64,000 nucleotides of DNA from Aricia agestis (GCF_905147365.1 NC_056406.1:2926501-2990500); one strand, 5' to 3'. Counted from the stretch's first letter, positions 23,301 to 34,180 are shown. Notes: a model not told the origin generated them from the sequence alone. Program-made: numbers and translations.

Positions 23301-26300
23301 AGAATGATTCAAATTGTGACAGACTGTTTCTTTTATCCCTCCTCGAAAGATTTCAAACAATCCCTGCTGCAATGAAGACCAAAGCGAAAATGGAAATCAT
23401 GGAAATTATAGAAAAATACCAACCGAACTGTACACCTACAACAGCGCGCATAAACTATTCAAGTAATTTCAATACTCTTAACGACCAAGAATATGACCCG
23501 CATCGACCGAGTTATTCAGGTTATTCTACTACCAACAGGATATCAGATGATTCAAATTACAGCAATACTCATACTCATTATTCTGATATTTCTCAAAATT
23601 CAGAAATGATAGACCTATTTCCCAATTTGAATGATTAATTGTTCACAATTGCCATTTTTTAAGTTATGAAAATACAAATAATTTGATTATCTACTTCAGT
23701 TTTTTAATATTTAAAAACATGTTATAAGCAAGCCCTTTTCCTCTCCTTTTCAAAGTCGTAAAGTAGAATACTACTGAACAATAGTTCATAAATTTTTTAA
23801 AGTGGCAAAACCTTGGTCAATGGATTATACAGGTTGTTGTGAAAAACACAACAGTGGTGGTTTAGGGTGATTCAGAATCGAGTCTTGTATAATTCAAATT
23901 TACAAAAAAATCCATTTAGCAGTTTAAGTAAAAAAAAGGCCCTATCACATTATTTTTATTTTTCCTGTACACAATACTCCATTCCGAAACACCCTTTAAA
24001 ATATATCACGTATTTTTTAAACATTCTGTATTTAAAAAAGAAAAAGCTTACCTTATTGTTATTACTAATTTTTCTTCTGCTGGAATGCATTTCCGATAGT
24101 TGTTACCAGTTCCAGTAATTTTTGGTTTTATTGTATCCAGTAACAGGTTAAAAGTATTCGTTGACATTCTCATGTAATTAAAGAATCTCTTCTCATACAT
24201 TTTTAAATCCAAAAAATAAGTATAATATAATCCTTTAGTCTTTCTCTCGCAAAGTAATGGATGCACCCAAAACTGTCTTTTACGTGAAATCTTCCGTTTT
24301 CGTTTTCGTAGTAAATAAACAAGCACAGTTAGCGTGATTATCTTCTGCACGTCCATCTTGACACACCCTTGGAAGTCGACTGCAAATTTTTCGGCCGTCC
24401 ACATGTCGCGCTTGCCTACGCACCGGCGACCATGGCCGCGGCGGCCTGGCCGCGTCTATGGTCGCCAGTGCGTAGGCAGTCGCCAGTCGCCAGTGTCTGG
24501 CAGCCTTACGCGACCAGCGGCCAGCTGCCACGCTCTGGCCGCGCGACCAACGAAAAACATCGCGACACACACGCGGCCACTTGGCCGCCGCGGCCAACGA
24601 GATACGGGAATTTGTATGAAATTACTCAGTGTGTCGTCATTTTCCTAATTTGGTGAATGACTTACAAACAGTTGACACTGATTGGAGAGAACTTCGTAAT
24701 TTTAATTTATTTTCATCAGAAGCAGAAGAAGCAGAATCATTTTGGTACTCCATTAACAAAATCAAATTGGCAGATGGTACTCCAAAATTTCCACATTTAT
24801 GTTTTGTTTTTAATATTTTAGCTTTGCCTCATTCTTCTGCCAATGTAGAGCGAATATTTTCAGCGGTCAATTTGATTAAAACAAAGCAAAGTAATAGACT
24901 ATCTACTTCTTCAATTGAAGGTCTGGTCCTTACAAAACAGTATCTTGACAAAGTAGAAAAGAAAATGTTGACTGCTATGTCGAAAGTTCGTTGCTATGAA
25001 TAAATTAAATAATGTAAAATAACCATGAAAATTAATATTATAAATATTAATATAAGAAATTGAATATTCTATCTGCATGTCTTTGTTGTTTTATACCCCG
25101 TATTCTACCGATTTTCGAACAATAATTTTGCTCCCGAATTATCCCGATTTTCGAAGCATAGTTCTACCGTATTTTAAATTTTGCGTTCGGTAACACTGGT
25201 GCGCGCACTGGTCGCCGCGGCCACACGTTTTTTGTGTACAGAATGGAGTTTGATACTGAACGTTTCATTTTAGAAATTCAAACAGAATAGCGCTATGGCA
25301 CCAGTCATCGGATTAGGCAATTATGGATGGTTTATTGTTTTAGTACCTAGTTTACCAATTTACTGAACAACTTTGCTACATACGAGTAGCCTTTTATTTT
25401 TATAACAAAATAATATTCAAAGTTTACTCATCAAATCACTACTGTGGTCGCAGACGTGGCCGCAAAGTGCGTGGGGTGGCCGCAGCGACGTGGCCACGCT
25501 GCCTGGCCGCATTTCAAGGCCGGGGGCCCTTAGATTGATAATGAGATGCAATTCATAAAGATATCTGCTAACTTTAGGAATTGCATCTCATTATCAATAT
25601 CATAATTTCAAATTCCTTCAACTTCAAAATGTGCCACGTACTTTGCCAATGTCAAGAATTTGATGCTAATGTGACGATTTATATTATCTACACCGTATTA
25701 TGGACACAACGAATTCTGCAGTAGGATTTTATCGTAGTATAAAGCTGCATTTTCTCGACGCAAAATTTTATAAATATTTCATATAGACTTTATCTAAAAA
25801 AAAGTCGGTCTACGGACGGTAGTTTGACGTGACAACGTCAAACATTACAGTAGCTTGAGCCGACCATGCCTCTCCCTCGTTCGTGCCGCGCTCTCGCTTT
25901 CGGAACGCGACAATGAGCGTAATAGGACAATGACGTCATCATTTTCGTGCATGCAGCCCATAATATCAAGTTAATAGAAATTGTCACGTCAAAATACATT
26001 TCAACTAGTAGTTTGTCACGCCTCATGTCATGTTTACACTCAAGCCGTATATAAATGAAATAGTCTGGTTAGTAAAACAAATCATGGTACTTGTTTCAGA
26101 TGACCTCTGTGGTACTGCACCCTCTCTTTATCGTTTAAATCCATTTTACTGTCAGAGTAGCCATTTTCAGTGATGATGATTGCTTGATTGCCGTAATTCT
26201 TCCCAATCCAGTTGAGTTGATGCCGAATACCTTCGGGATACACCTGTTAAATGTAGGTTAGGCAATTTACACTGCGAATTTATTTTGAATAAATATTTCA

Positions 26301-29300
26301 CTTATAAACATCTAGTAGGCCCTACAGTTTTTAGTATAGAATACATGTTGCAACATTTCAAAACCAGTTTTACTGGACAAGCTGAGGTCATATTGAGACA
26401 CATAATGACGACGTGAAATTCGCTTATCGTAAGTTAGGTTAGGTTACACGTTCAGTTTTTCATCTATCTGCGACAACAATGACCAAACTGTAGGTAAATT
26501 GATAGATCTATGAACGATGTTAAACGATCAATTAGGATTTGGGACTGTTAGTGTGCTATAAATTTTGCATCTCAATCAGAGATTAAAGGAGCAGGCGTGC
26601 CTTGCATAAATAAAAAAAGGCGTGTGTGGTGTGTCGCTATTATCATAACTTTGGCAACAAAGAAACATGTTAAAAGAAAAGCAGTGGCTTCTAAAAAGAG
26701 AATCGTATACTTATTTAAATTGATTAAAAAAATCAGGGACACAGATGAAGAAGAAGATTACGAAAATTACTGTCGTATGAAAGATGCCCGCTATGATTTT
26801 TTATTGGCAAAGGTAAGCCTTACTTAACAAAAAACTTGTACGCGAAAGCCCATAATTGTAGAGAGAATCTGACTGCTATTTTAAGATATTATCTTTAACA
26901 AAACTGATGAACGTCCATTCAATCGGACGACAATCTTACCGATATTGATGAAAATTACCAGAATATTAAATCCATCAATCCGGGGGTTAGACGTTCAGTT
27001 TCGAGTCAATTTAACCAGATTGATAGACTAAACTGATGAGAAACTGAGGCTGTATGTAACCTACGTCTAAGCAAATGTATGGTAATCAGAGAGACATTGT
27101 GAGGATTACCCTGACTCTTGGAGACCTATTAATTATTATGTTATTTGCATATTTAGTGACCTGACAAAATATACAAATTTGAAATTACCAACATAGGAAG
27201 ATGTAAAAGGGTTATTGGAAGGAATGGGACTCTAATACATACAAAGACAAATCATAATTTAAGTACATACAACCATTACGAAATTGTTGATGGAATTACG
27301 AACAAATAATAAAAGGTCTTTTATAAAAAAACTGCGGCCATAAATAAAATGTTTAATTTACTTACATATAACCAGTATGAATCCGACATTTTCCATTTAG
27401 GATCTGGGTATACAATAACTTCAAGGTCTGTGGACGCTTCCAACGGCCAAATCCCGTACTTATCTGCAATCTTTGCCTTTCGCACTAATCTTCCTGTATA
27501 ATAATTCATAGCGTAGAAATCATAAGTACCTAAAAATTTCTGAAGTTAGTTTTATAGGGGTGGTACCATTTTTTCATGTCCCTGTGGTCACTAAGCAAAT
27601 AAATCACACATCTAGCGCTAGAAATTACTCTTCCTCACCTCTTATAAGATCTTTTTCAGCCGTAGTAAAAGCTGGTAGCCGTGAATAGTTATATCCATCT
27701 TTGAGACTACGATCAGATATTATTTTTTCAATTTTTGGAGGCCAGCCACCGGCTGCTGAATATATTGGGTGCGTGTAGACTCCCACCTTCAAATGAAGAT
27801 ACATCTTATATCTTTAAACGAGCAATTCTTGTATATTATATATATAATTGAAATCTCGGAATCGGCTCCAACGATTTTCATGAAATTTAGTATATAGGGG
27901 GTCTCGGGGGCGATAAATCGATCTAGCTAGGAATCATTTCTAGAAAATGTTATTTTCATCGGATACCGAGCAAAGCTCGGTCAAACAGCTAGTTAAAATT
28001 ACATAAACACCTGACAAATTACCCAATGGAAGACGTTAGTCGTTTGTAGATTGAATACCTATTTGGTACATTATTAGAAATGCGACGTATGATGCCGTAC
28101 CTAACGGCCTGTCCACATCTCCATGTCACAACGTCGTCAACGTGGAACGGTGCGGTAACGTGGCACGGTACGTTGACGTGACGTGAAAATTTACGTCCTC
28201 GTAACGTGGAAATGCTCGTCACGGTATAGCTACATTTTACGTCTTTATTTTTTCTTATCTAGATAAGTAGTGAAGAATGTAGCAGTCTAACAAAGCATGG
28301 TGACGTACAATGTTGCTACACCGTGACGTGAATTTTACGTTACGTTGACGTAAATTTTCACGACAACGTTCCGTGCCACGTAACCGCACCTTTGACGACG
28401 TCGTAACGTGGACATGTGGACATGCCCTAATTATAGGAAAATTTTCTAGTAAAAAATCTTGCATACTATTATAAATATTTCTTTAAACTTTTATATTATT
28501 AACCTCAAATTTTTAAGTAGTCATTTAAAATTTCACTTACGAATAATTGACGCGCTAATTCTGCGGCCTCGGTTTCTTCATCGGATGCTGGTTCATACGC
28601 CAGGTGCATGTTACAAATTGCAATCCTACCTGCAGAATAGTTAAATTTCTATCCTAGTAATTGATCGTCTATTTCACTTTATCATATGAAATGTTCACCC
28701 AAAAACTACTTTTGTATTATATTATGTATTAAGTGTTCGAATTTTATAATATTATGTAAAATCTGGTAGCTACCTAATGGCTTAAGGGATTTTGCCATCC
28801 TTTTTATCTAGTACTTTACTGAATAAAAATTACGTTAAATCTAATAGTTAGTTACCTAAAATACACCAACAACGTTCTTACCGTAGTGCTTGCTTCTGAA
28901 TTCTTCATCGAAAATGCGCCACGCCTTAGCGTGGGCTAGCATTACATTTTTCATACAGATATAGTTCCCAACGCCGGGGCTTAATATGCCCGGAGCATGA
29001 CTTCCAACATGGTAGACCATGTCGCATAGCGCTATGGGCTCATTGATAGTAATCCACGTGTGGACTCTGTCGGCGAACAGCGTGAATACCGCCCTAGCGT
29101 ACTCTGCAAACCACTCCACCACGAGCGGATTAGTCCAACCTCCTAAAATGGCGACAATATTGTTATGAATGAATCAAACATGTATCCTATACTAATTATT
29201 CATTTGCGGTCACCTCCGTTGGTATTAGTTTTTACATTTAGGAAATCTTATCAATTACTTTATTACTATTTATGTAAAACTGTTTGGAGACCCAAATAAA

Positions 29301-32300
29301 CAAAACAAAACATAATATAATACATGCGTGAATTTCTTATGGAAATAAGTTCCGTGATAAGAATGTTCAACACGCAAGCATTTTGCTTTTTGCGTAGCTT
29401 AGTCTCTTTGCAGTGCAAAAAGTCTTCTGGAAATTGTCTTACGCAGTTACCTAGCGTCCTCATAGTAACACAAAAACGTAACATTTTGAACTTTCGCGTT
29501 GCATTATTATTAAACTTTTTAATCGGGACTTAACGCGACTTATTAAGTTAGTAATGCTACTACGAGTACATACTTTTTCTCGACGTTTCGGCCGTGTTGC
29601 AACGGCCGTGGTCACGAGGGGACTGCAGGAGCGCGACGTCTTCGTTTGCACCGGTCGGTCGGTTCTACGACTACCCTCGAGTTGTCCAATATTTGTGTTC
29701 CAATACACTGAAAGTCAGTAGGTTCACTGCGACACACAACAACGCCCAACGCCCTCGTGACCACGGCCGTTGCAACACGGCCGAAACGTCGAGAAAAAGT
29801 ATGTACTCGTAGTAGCATTACTACTTAAATAAGTCGCGTTAAGTCCCGATTAAAAAGTTTAACAAAAACGTAACTCGATTTTTATCAATATTGACTTGAA
29901 TATACCACTTATCTATTACCATAATACTATTTAAATTACAGGTTCTACTTATTCACAAAGATCACGTATCTCTATGACAAAACAAATTATAAGTACTTGC
30001 CAGATGATTTGTGTCTGAGAGTTATGTATAATCTTTACCTTGAGCATTGCACAGAGCAAAATGTTGTTCCTGAAAAGTTTTGACTGTACAGGCAAATCTT
30101 TAATAACCAAAATCTCAAATTTCATAAACCACGAAATGTGTGAGTGAAGACAAAACAGATCTATGTATTTCCAATATATATGCAACACATTCGCCGTAAC
30201 ATAGAAGCACGTCAATACCATTATGATAACAAGGTCCTTACACTTAATAAAGATATAAACTTTATAGAGATTGACTTGGAAGCCGTACGATATTATCCAA
30301 AAGTATCAACCGAAGCTAGTTTCTGCAAACGTCGCCTTGCTGTTTATAATGCTACATTGCTCTATGATGATGAGTCGAGACGAGCATCAAATTTTATGCG
30401 GCATGAAGGTGTTGCATCCAGAGTTGCCTTCATGTCTCTTTAAATAATTGAAAGACCATGGCAATGGAAAAAAATTGTTAAGAATGATACTTGGAGGTCA
30501 GAACCCAAATGTAAATTTAGCTGCAGTTCTCCTTTATGCTGTGCAAATTTTAGATATTCCTGAAATAGAACAGGGATATTTTGAACCTGTTCATTCCATG
30601 ATGGAAGTAGATTCTGTGCACGCACACATTGAGACTTCGTCTGAAAACATAAATATATACCATCCTTCCGGATGGTACACTGCTGTTAGGATGGCATCGA
30701 AATCATCTAAATATGACGTCATAGAATTGGGCCAAGAAATGTTTTTAATGCGGTTAAGTTAAGGAAATAAAAATAGGAAAATAGACACAGATGGTGACAA
30801 TATTAACTGGATTAAAATAACACTATTAAAATACGCCAAAGGCGATTGTGAATATATTTATTTGAAATATAATAAAAGTGACATTAATTAAAAAAAAATT
30901 AAAGTTATACGTCGAGCTACAAGAGCTACACAAATTAGGGTTCTATTCCGTTGATTACAACTTATGAGTCGCCGATTAAAATATCGCCTGAGGGCTGAGT
31001 CATGATTTGAAAAGCTTATGTGAACAAGGTATTATACCATCACATTACCATGCTTTTTATGAGCAGTTGAACAGTGGCAGGACCCAAAAAAGCAATTCAG
31101 AATCTTCCGAATAAAAAGGTTACTTAATTAGTAATAATTCGAAAGTTTCTTGCCGCGAGCCCAACGCTTGTCCAGTTTTTGTTTTTCTGTTGTGTGTGCC
31201 TACTTAAGTTTACTTTTCTTTTCTTTTCCAGTTTTTTGAAGAGATAAATAAATATTTTTAAACTGACGGATCTCATTTAAAACTCCTTATTTATATGAAT
31301 ATATGAAAAAGATAGTAACACAGAAACGTAATTCTAACACCTCCATTCAAAATTAATTAAATACTTAATTACTTTTAAACATATAAATAAACATAAAGTA
31401 AATTATAAATTTTACGCTTTGTAACCCTAAATAATACATTTAGCTTATTATAAAGTTTTGAAGTAATATCTTTAAAAACAGAAATCATATTTTCATGTGT
31501 CATGTCGCGTGGTTTTTATCATTTCCTCAAATTCGACAAAATTCAGATAAGTTTATGTGTTACTAAGGGGACGCTAGGTGATCTGAGGTAAAGATTAGAA
31601 GCGCTTGTTCTAGAAGACGGAATTATTCAAAGAAGTGTAAAGTTGCAAGTTTCAACACCCTTGTCACAACTCTCACATCTCGTGTTGCTAATGTCTGAAC
31701 GGTAGTAATCGCTTATCATCAAGCGATTTGGTCGTTTGTAGTGTATAATGTATATAACATAGTACAATTTACCGAGATCCTGAAACTTTTGCGGTAGATC
31801 CCAGTGATACAACGTCACCAAAGGTTCAATACCTCTGTTCAGAAGAGTATCTATAAGATCCTCATAGTATCTTTTTCCGTCTTCGTTAAGATAATTTGTG
31901 AATCCATTAGGGTATAACCTGGTCCAGGAAATGGAAAATCTAAAATTTTTGAGATACGGGTTATTTTTACAAAAAATAAAGTAATACAGTGTTTGCACTG
32001 TACATATTATGAATACGGTCTAAGTACATAATATTATATTTATAAAAATTACTTTAGCGGTCAAAGTGTCAAGTAATGGGTGTTAGGGTTAACACCGTTA
32101 TCCTTTCAAATGAGCCCGTCAAAATAAACAACTTTTCTATGAGAACAATAGTTTTAGGATAACGGTGTTAACCCTAACAACCTGCATATTTGTTGTAGTA
32201 TAGTATATTTGTTGTATTATTGATTCATCATATTATGTAAATCTGGCTCGCAACTATGTTTCGGCAAGTTCTTTCATTGCACAAGAACAGTTATTTGCTC

Positions 32301-33681
32301 TGGGAAACTTTTCCAGTACTTTCACGGGATCGCAAAAATAATATACCATGAATGCAGTTAAGTCATTTTTATTCTATTATAATATTTATGATCTTAATTT
32401 TCACTGAACGGATTTGCGAAAACGGTTCAGCGGGTGGGGCGTGAAGAGGTAACAGATACACTTTAGCATTTATAGTATGGATGGATTAGCACATCAAATA
32501 TTTGTACCAAGACACGCGTTACAGTCTTGCCACACGACCACGAGGCCATCTCGCCGGACTACCAGCCACACGGTGAGTGCGGCACCGCAACGTTTTGCAG
32601 TAGTTGCCGGACGGCTGCCGTGTGGCATACCATACATTTTTATATGTAGGAAACCGGAGCGGTACCGGTCAGGCACCGCACCGCCGCCGCACCGCATCGT
32701 GTGGCACTTACGCGCGTCTCCCAATCACCTGTAAAAGTCAACGCCGAGCTCAGCGACCATGTCGATATCTCTTCTCCAGAGATGGAAACTGTCGCAGGCG
32801 ACGTCCCCAGTCGAGTGGTCAGCCGTGGCTTGTGGCCTCGAGTGCACGAACTCATCCCATATGCTTGAAGCACGACCTACAACAATCCGAATATCATACA
32901 TTTTATTAACACTTTTATTTTATACGAGCTTTTGCCCGCGGCTTCGCTCGCGTTAAGAAGTATTATTATATACAAACTTTCATCCCCTATTTGAACCCCT
33001 TGGGGTTGGAATTTATCAAAATCCTTTCTTAGCGGATGCCTACGTCATAAAATCTACCTGCATGCCAAATTTCAGCCCGATCCGTCCAGTGGTCAGTGGT
33101 GGGCGTTGATAATCACTATGTCAATCAGTCAGTCACCTTTGAGTTTTATATAAGTATATAGATACGTCAAGATACTAGCTAGTTTCTTGGCCCCTTGGGC
33201 TGTTAACAAAAGCAGCTATGACACAGGTGGTACTAGTTACCTTGATGTTACCTTTAATACTTGTGAGCTAGATGACACCTGCGACTCCGTTGCGCCATTT
33301 TTGCATTTTTCAGGGATAATAACTATCCCATGTCCTTTCCCGGGACTCAAAGTATCTTTATGCCCAGCAAAATTGGTTTAGCGGTTGGAGCGTGAAGAGG
33401 TAACAGACAGACAGACACACTTTCGCATTTATAATATTAGTATGGATGCGAAAGTGTCGTGGTGCCGTGCGAAACTCTACACACAAACTCAATTAAACAT
33501 GTAAAACCGTTATAGCCAGCTGTCTCAGATAGTGATACAGCTTTTATGTACATACTACATGTATTGTTTTTCAATCTTACCACTAATATTCCATGCACCT
33601 TCGACTTGATAAGCGGCAGTTGCCACACCAAACTTAAACCCGGCGGGAAAGTCCTGAGCCTTACCCACGCTGAATATGATT
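20364..33681 (-). CDS. glycoside hydrolase family 1 (beta-glucosidase / myrosinase-like)
   Basis: Hydrolyses beta-glycosides, probably secreted or anchored outside the cell. Ten exons with matching phases: 33681-33581, 32876-32729, 31939-31773, 29142-28882, 28629-28541, 27786-27639, 27529-27366, 26243-26091, 21030-20939, 20574-20364, about 510 codons, the usual family length. Landmarks in order: FPAGFKFGVATAAYQVEGAW; SIWDEF; FSISWTRLYP; TLYHWDLPQ; ITINEP (acid/base Glu codon 29041-29039); DFYAMNYYTGRLVR; ITENGY (nucleophile Glu codon 26168-26166); YTAWSLMDNFEW; RFGLYAVDF. The two Glu are about 212 residues apart, as expected. All introns are GT-AG. The C-terminus ends in a hydrophobic stretch, suggesting a membrane or GPI-type tail. 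The first exon with start and signal peptide was not found upstream of 33681. No break is visible, so this is the one convincingly intact host gene. Confidence 0.93.
21437..23638 (+). CDS. MADF-BESS accessory protein of the Harbinger element
   Basis: Two exons, 21437-21608 and 22962-23638, giving about 282 residues. Exon 1 opens an MADF domain (NFDTERFIIEVENRRGLWVL, QLWLEVVDIFGG), which continues in exon 2 (ITLQKRWKNLRDCF, YFNQLLFLKSVL). A BESS motif follows (DRLFLLSLLERFQTIPAAMK), then a Ser/Thr/Tyr-rich tail ending at 23638. Such proteins bind transposon ends and help the transposase. The donor is G|GTTAGT and the acceptor TTTACAG. The 1353-bp intron contains, on the other strand, the catalytic exon of the transposase. 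No stop or frameshift is seen, so this gene may be intact. Confidence 0.85.
22010..24356 (-). pseudogene. PIF/Harbinger DDE transposase (one in-frame stop)
   Basis: Two exons on the minus strand: 24356-24052 and 22886-22010. Exon 1 begins MDVQKIIT and carries RKRQFWVHPL and RFFNYMRMSTNTFNLLL. Exon 2 continues YLATGCSLSHIS and holds the catalytic core: CIGAIDGKHIRV, DIGAYGKCSDSSIY, FVLVGDEAFSLSEHMMRPY and SRARRYIECTFGIL (DDE), with ALCVLHNFVRERDG. It ends at 22010. Splice sites are AG|GTAAGC and TTTTCAG|G. The frame is whole except for one TAG at 22783-22781, between CEAIW and ILKPIV. About 390 residues otherwise. Alternative: that TAG could be an assembly error. Confidence 0.85.
24630..25003 (+). 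pseudogene. hAT transposase C-terminal dimerisation fragment
   Basis: A continuous frame of about 120 codons: FPNLVNDLQTVDTDWRELRN, then FNILALPHSSANVERIFSA and KQSNRLSTSSIEGLVLTK, the hAT dimerisation domain. It begins abruptly next to the Harbinger right end. Everything upstream of the transposase is missing, so it is a fragment although the end of the reading frame is clean. Confidence 0.7.
25196..25525 (+). mobile_element. Harbinger derivative with a MADF start
   Basis: A second set of GGTCGCCGCGGCC-type ends (25198-25222 and 25445-25520) encloses ATG 25243, reading EFDTERFILEIQTE and then a stop. This is closely related to the start of the MADF protein at 21437. Almost all of the element is deleted, so it looks like a small non-autonomous derivative of the same family. 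Confidence 0.6.
25534..25598. repeat. perfect 21-bp hairpin
   Basis: 25534-25554 and 25578-25598 are exact reverse complements (arm begins ATTGATAATGAGATGCAATT), with a 23-base loop. The size is like a small-RNA precursor, but it may be a tiny MITE relic. Confidence 0.5.
26597..26813 (+). pseudogene. Harbinger transposase N-terminal exon fragment
   Basis: A short frame ending at a good donor (CAAAG|GTAAGCC, exon end near 26813). It ends in DYENYCRMKDARYDFLLAKV, which matches the end of the first exon of PIF/Harbinger transposases. No following exon is seen in the next kilobase. It lies in a GH1 intron. The rest of 26820-27360 shows no gene. Confidence 0.45.
27811..27992 (+). mobile_element. 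Lep1-type non-autonomous Helitron (182 bp)
   Basis: Complete ends: A|TCTTTAAACGAGC at the left. At the right there is a hairpin CCGAGC-AAA-GCTCGG, eight bases, then CTAG|T. No target duplication and an A-T insertion site, as Helitrons show. It lies in a GH1 intron only 25 bp from the acceptor of the exon at 27786. Confidence 0.88.
28105..28427. mobile_element. Harbinger MITE with TAA target duplication
   Basis: The inverted ends CGGCCTGTCCACAT and GGGCATGTCCACAT (right end, complement) continue for about 100 bp rich in ACGTG/CGTCAACGT motifs. TAA flanks both sides (28102-28104, 28428-28430), the TWA duplication of PIF/Harbinger. Located in the GH1 intron between exons 28541 and 27786. Confidence 0.8.
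29510..29862. repeat. foldback with 112-bp arms
   Basis: The arms 29510-29621 and 29751-29862 are almost perfect inverted repeats (start TTAAACTTTTTAATCGGGAC, inner part CGACGTTTCGGCCGTG) around a unique centre of about 130 bp. The inner arm contains GGCCGAAACGTC on one strand, like the 3' half of a hammerhead core. It resembles inverted terminal repeats of a Penelope/Neptune-type element. It lies in a GH1 intron. Confidence 0.75.
30180..30770 (+). pseudogene. DUF7869-like transposase fragment
   Basis: In two or three frames: FIEIDLEAVRYYPKVSTEAS with FCKRRLAVYN (30255-30350), then LLYAVQILDIPEIEQGYFEP followed by VHSMMEVDSVHAHIE (30530-30640) and GWYTAVRMASKSSKY. Same family as the element at 55150-57965 (compare GHSYLACDQDFGLIE there). 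The stretch 30790-31770 up to the GH1 exon has no further gene, only a few degenerate codons of the same kind. The family name is from memory. Confidence 0.55.
32081..32179. repeat. 99-bp MITE with perfect 24-bp inverted ends
   Basis: 32081-32104 (TGTTAGGGTTAACACCGTTA...) and 32156-32179 are exact reverse complements around a 51-base centre. It lies in a GH1 intron. Confidence 0.7.
32510..32712. repeat. candidate GC-rich MITE
   Basis: Ends with GCCACACGA and, at the right, the complement TCGTGTGGCAC; further copies of CCACAC/GTGTGG lie inside. GC-rich against an AT-rich intron. A TTA at each side would fit a Harbinger target duplication, but the left end is unclear. The right end is about 20 bp from a GH1 donor site. 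Confidence 0.45.
32922..33164 (-). repeat. non-autonomous Helitron-like repeat, copy 2
   Basis: Minus-strand counterpart of 1821-2059, roughly 90% identical by eye, with the same GC-rich terminal hairpin (here next to ACGAGCTTTTGCCCGCGG) and the same opposite end. It lies in the first GH1 intron. The remainder of that intron (33165-33580) shows nothing else. Confidence 0.65.
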
Positions 33682-33849
33682 CTATAAAATGAAATTACAA
33701 AAGTATTTTAACATCAAACTTCATGTTTGATACATACAATTTAAAAATAATAAATTAAATTGTCTATAATCAGAATAAACGCATTATCCCAGCCAAAAAC
33801 ATTTTTTCTATCCACATTTAGAGACATATAAATCGACTGTGTTACGATC

Positions 33850-34180
33850 ATCAACCGTCAATGTATTAGTTTGAACCTATCAGTACCTTATGAAAAGAAA
33901 AAATGAAGACGTAACAACTGATGAATATTTTACTGATGTGATAGAAAATGCTACTTATGGCGGACTTTGTGAGTTAATAGCAGCAGGATTAATATTCCCA
34001 TTTATGTTTGAAGTTTATAGAAACGATCATGAGATCGTTTCCGATATACGAAATCTGGATCTAACGACTATCCGGTGAGGCGATTACGATTCAGCCACGG
34101 TTTGTCCAGTAGGTATTTTGATGCCTATCTTCCCATAGCAGCACAAAACAAAAACTCGGCGTGGTATGGTGGTGGCTGTA
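33850..34180 (+). pseudogene. OTU cysteine protease fragment (Helitron-associated)
   Basis: Reads VIENATYGGLCELIAAGLIF and MFEVYRND, then in another frame LRFSHGLSSRYFDAYLPIAA. This matches the C-terminal half of OTU domains (Gly-Gly loop, then the His/Tyr region). Insect Helitrons often carry such a domain, and a Helitron N-terminal protein follows directly. Broken by a stop at 34076-34078 and a frame change. Confidence 0.5.

Larger units (their letters stand above)
21119..24610. mobile_element. PIF/Harbinger transposon with two interlocked genes
   Basis: Both ends consist of GC-rich inverted and direct copies of GGTCGC, GCGGCC and CCAGCGACC motifs (21119-21420 and 24385-24600), the subterminal repeat pattern of Harbinger elements. 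Between them lie a DDE transposase (minus) and a MADF-BESS protein (plus). Exact ends and the 3-bp TWA duplication could not be fixed. It sits in the intron between GH1 exons 26091 and 21030. Confidence 0.75.

Noticed and set aside
24280..24656. Overlapping GC-rich open frames
   Set aside because: They are the subterminal repeats of the Harbinger element; only the minus-strand frame from 24356 continues into transposase.
28019..28464. Short minus-strand frames
   Set aside because: Located inside the ACGTG-rich MITE; composition artefacts.
32477..32956. Open frames on both strands around a GH1 exon
   Set aside because: Due to a GC-rich MITE and the exon's other frames; the exon frame itself ends in DFYR and joins the next exon.
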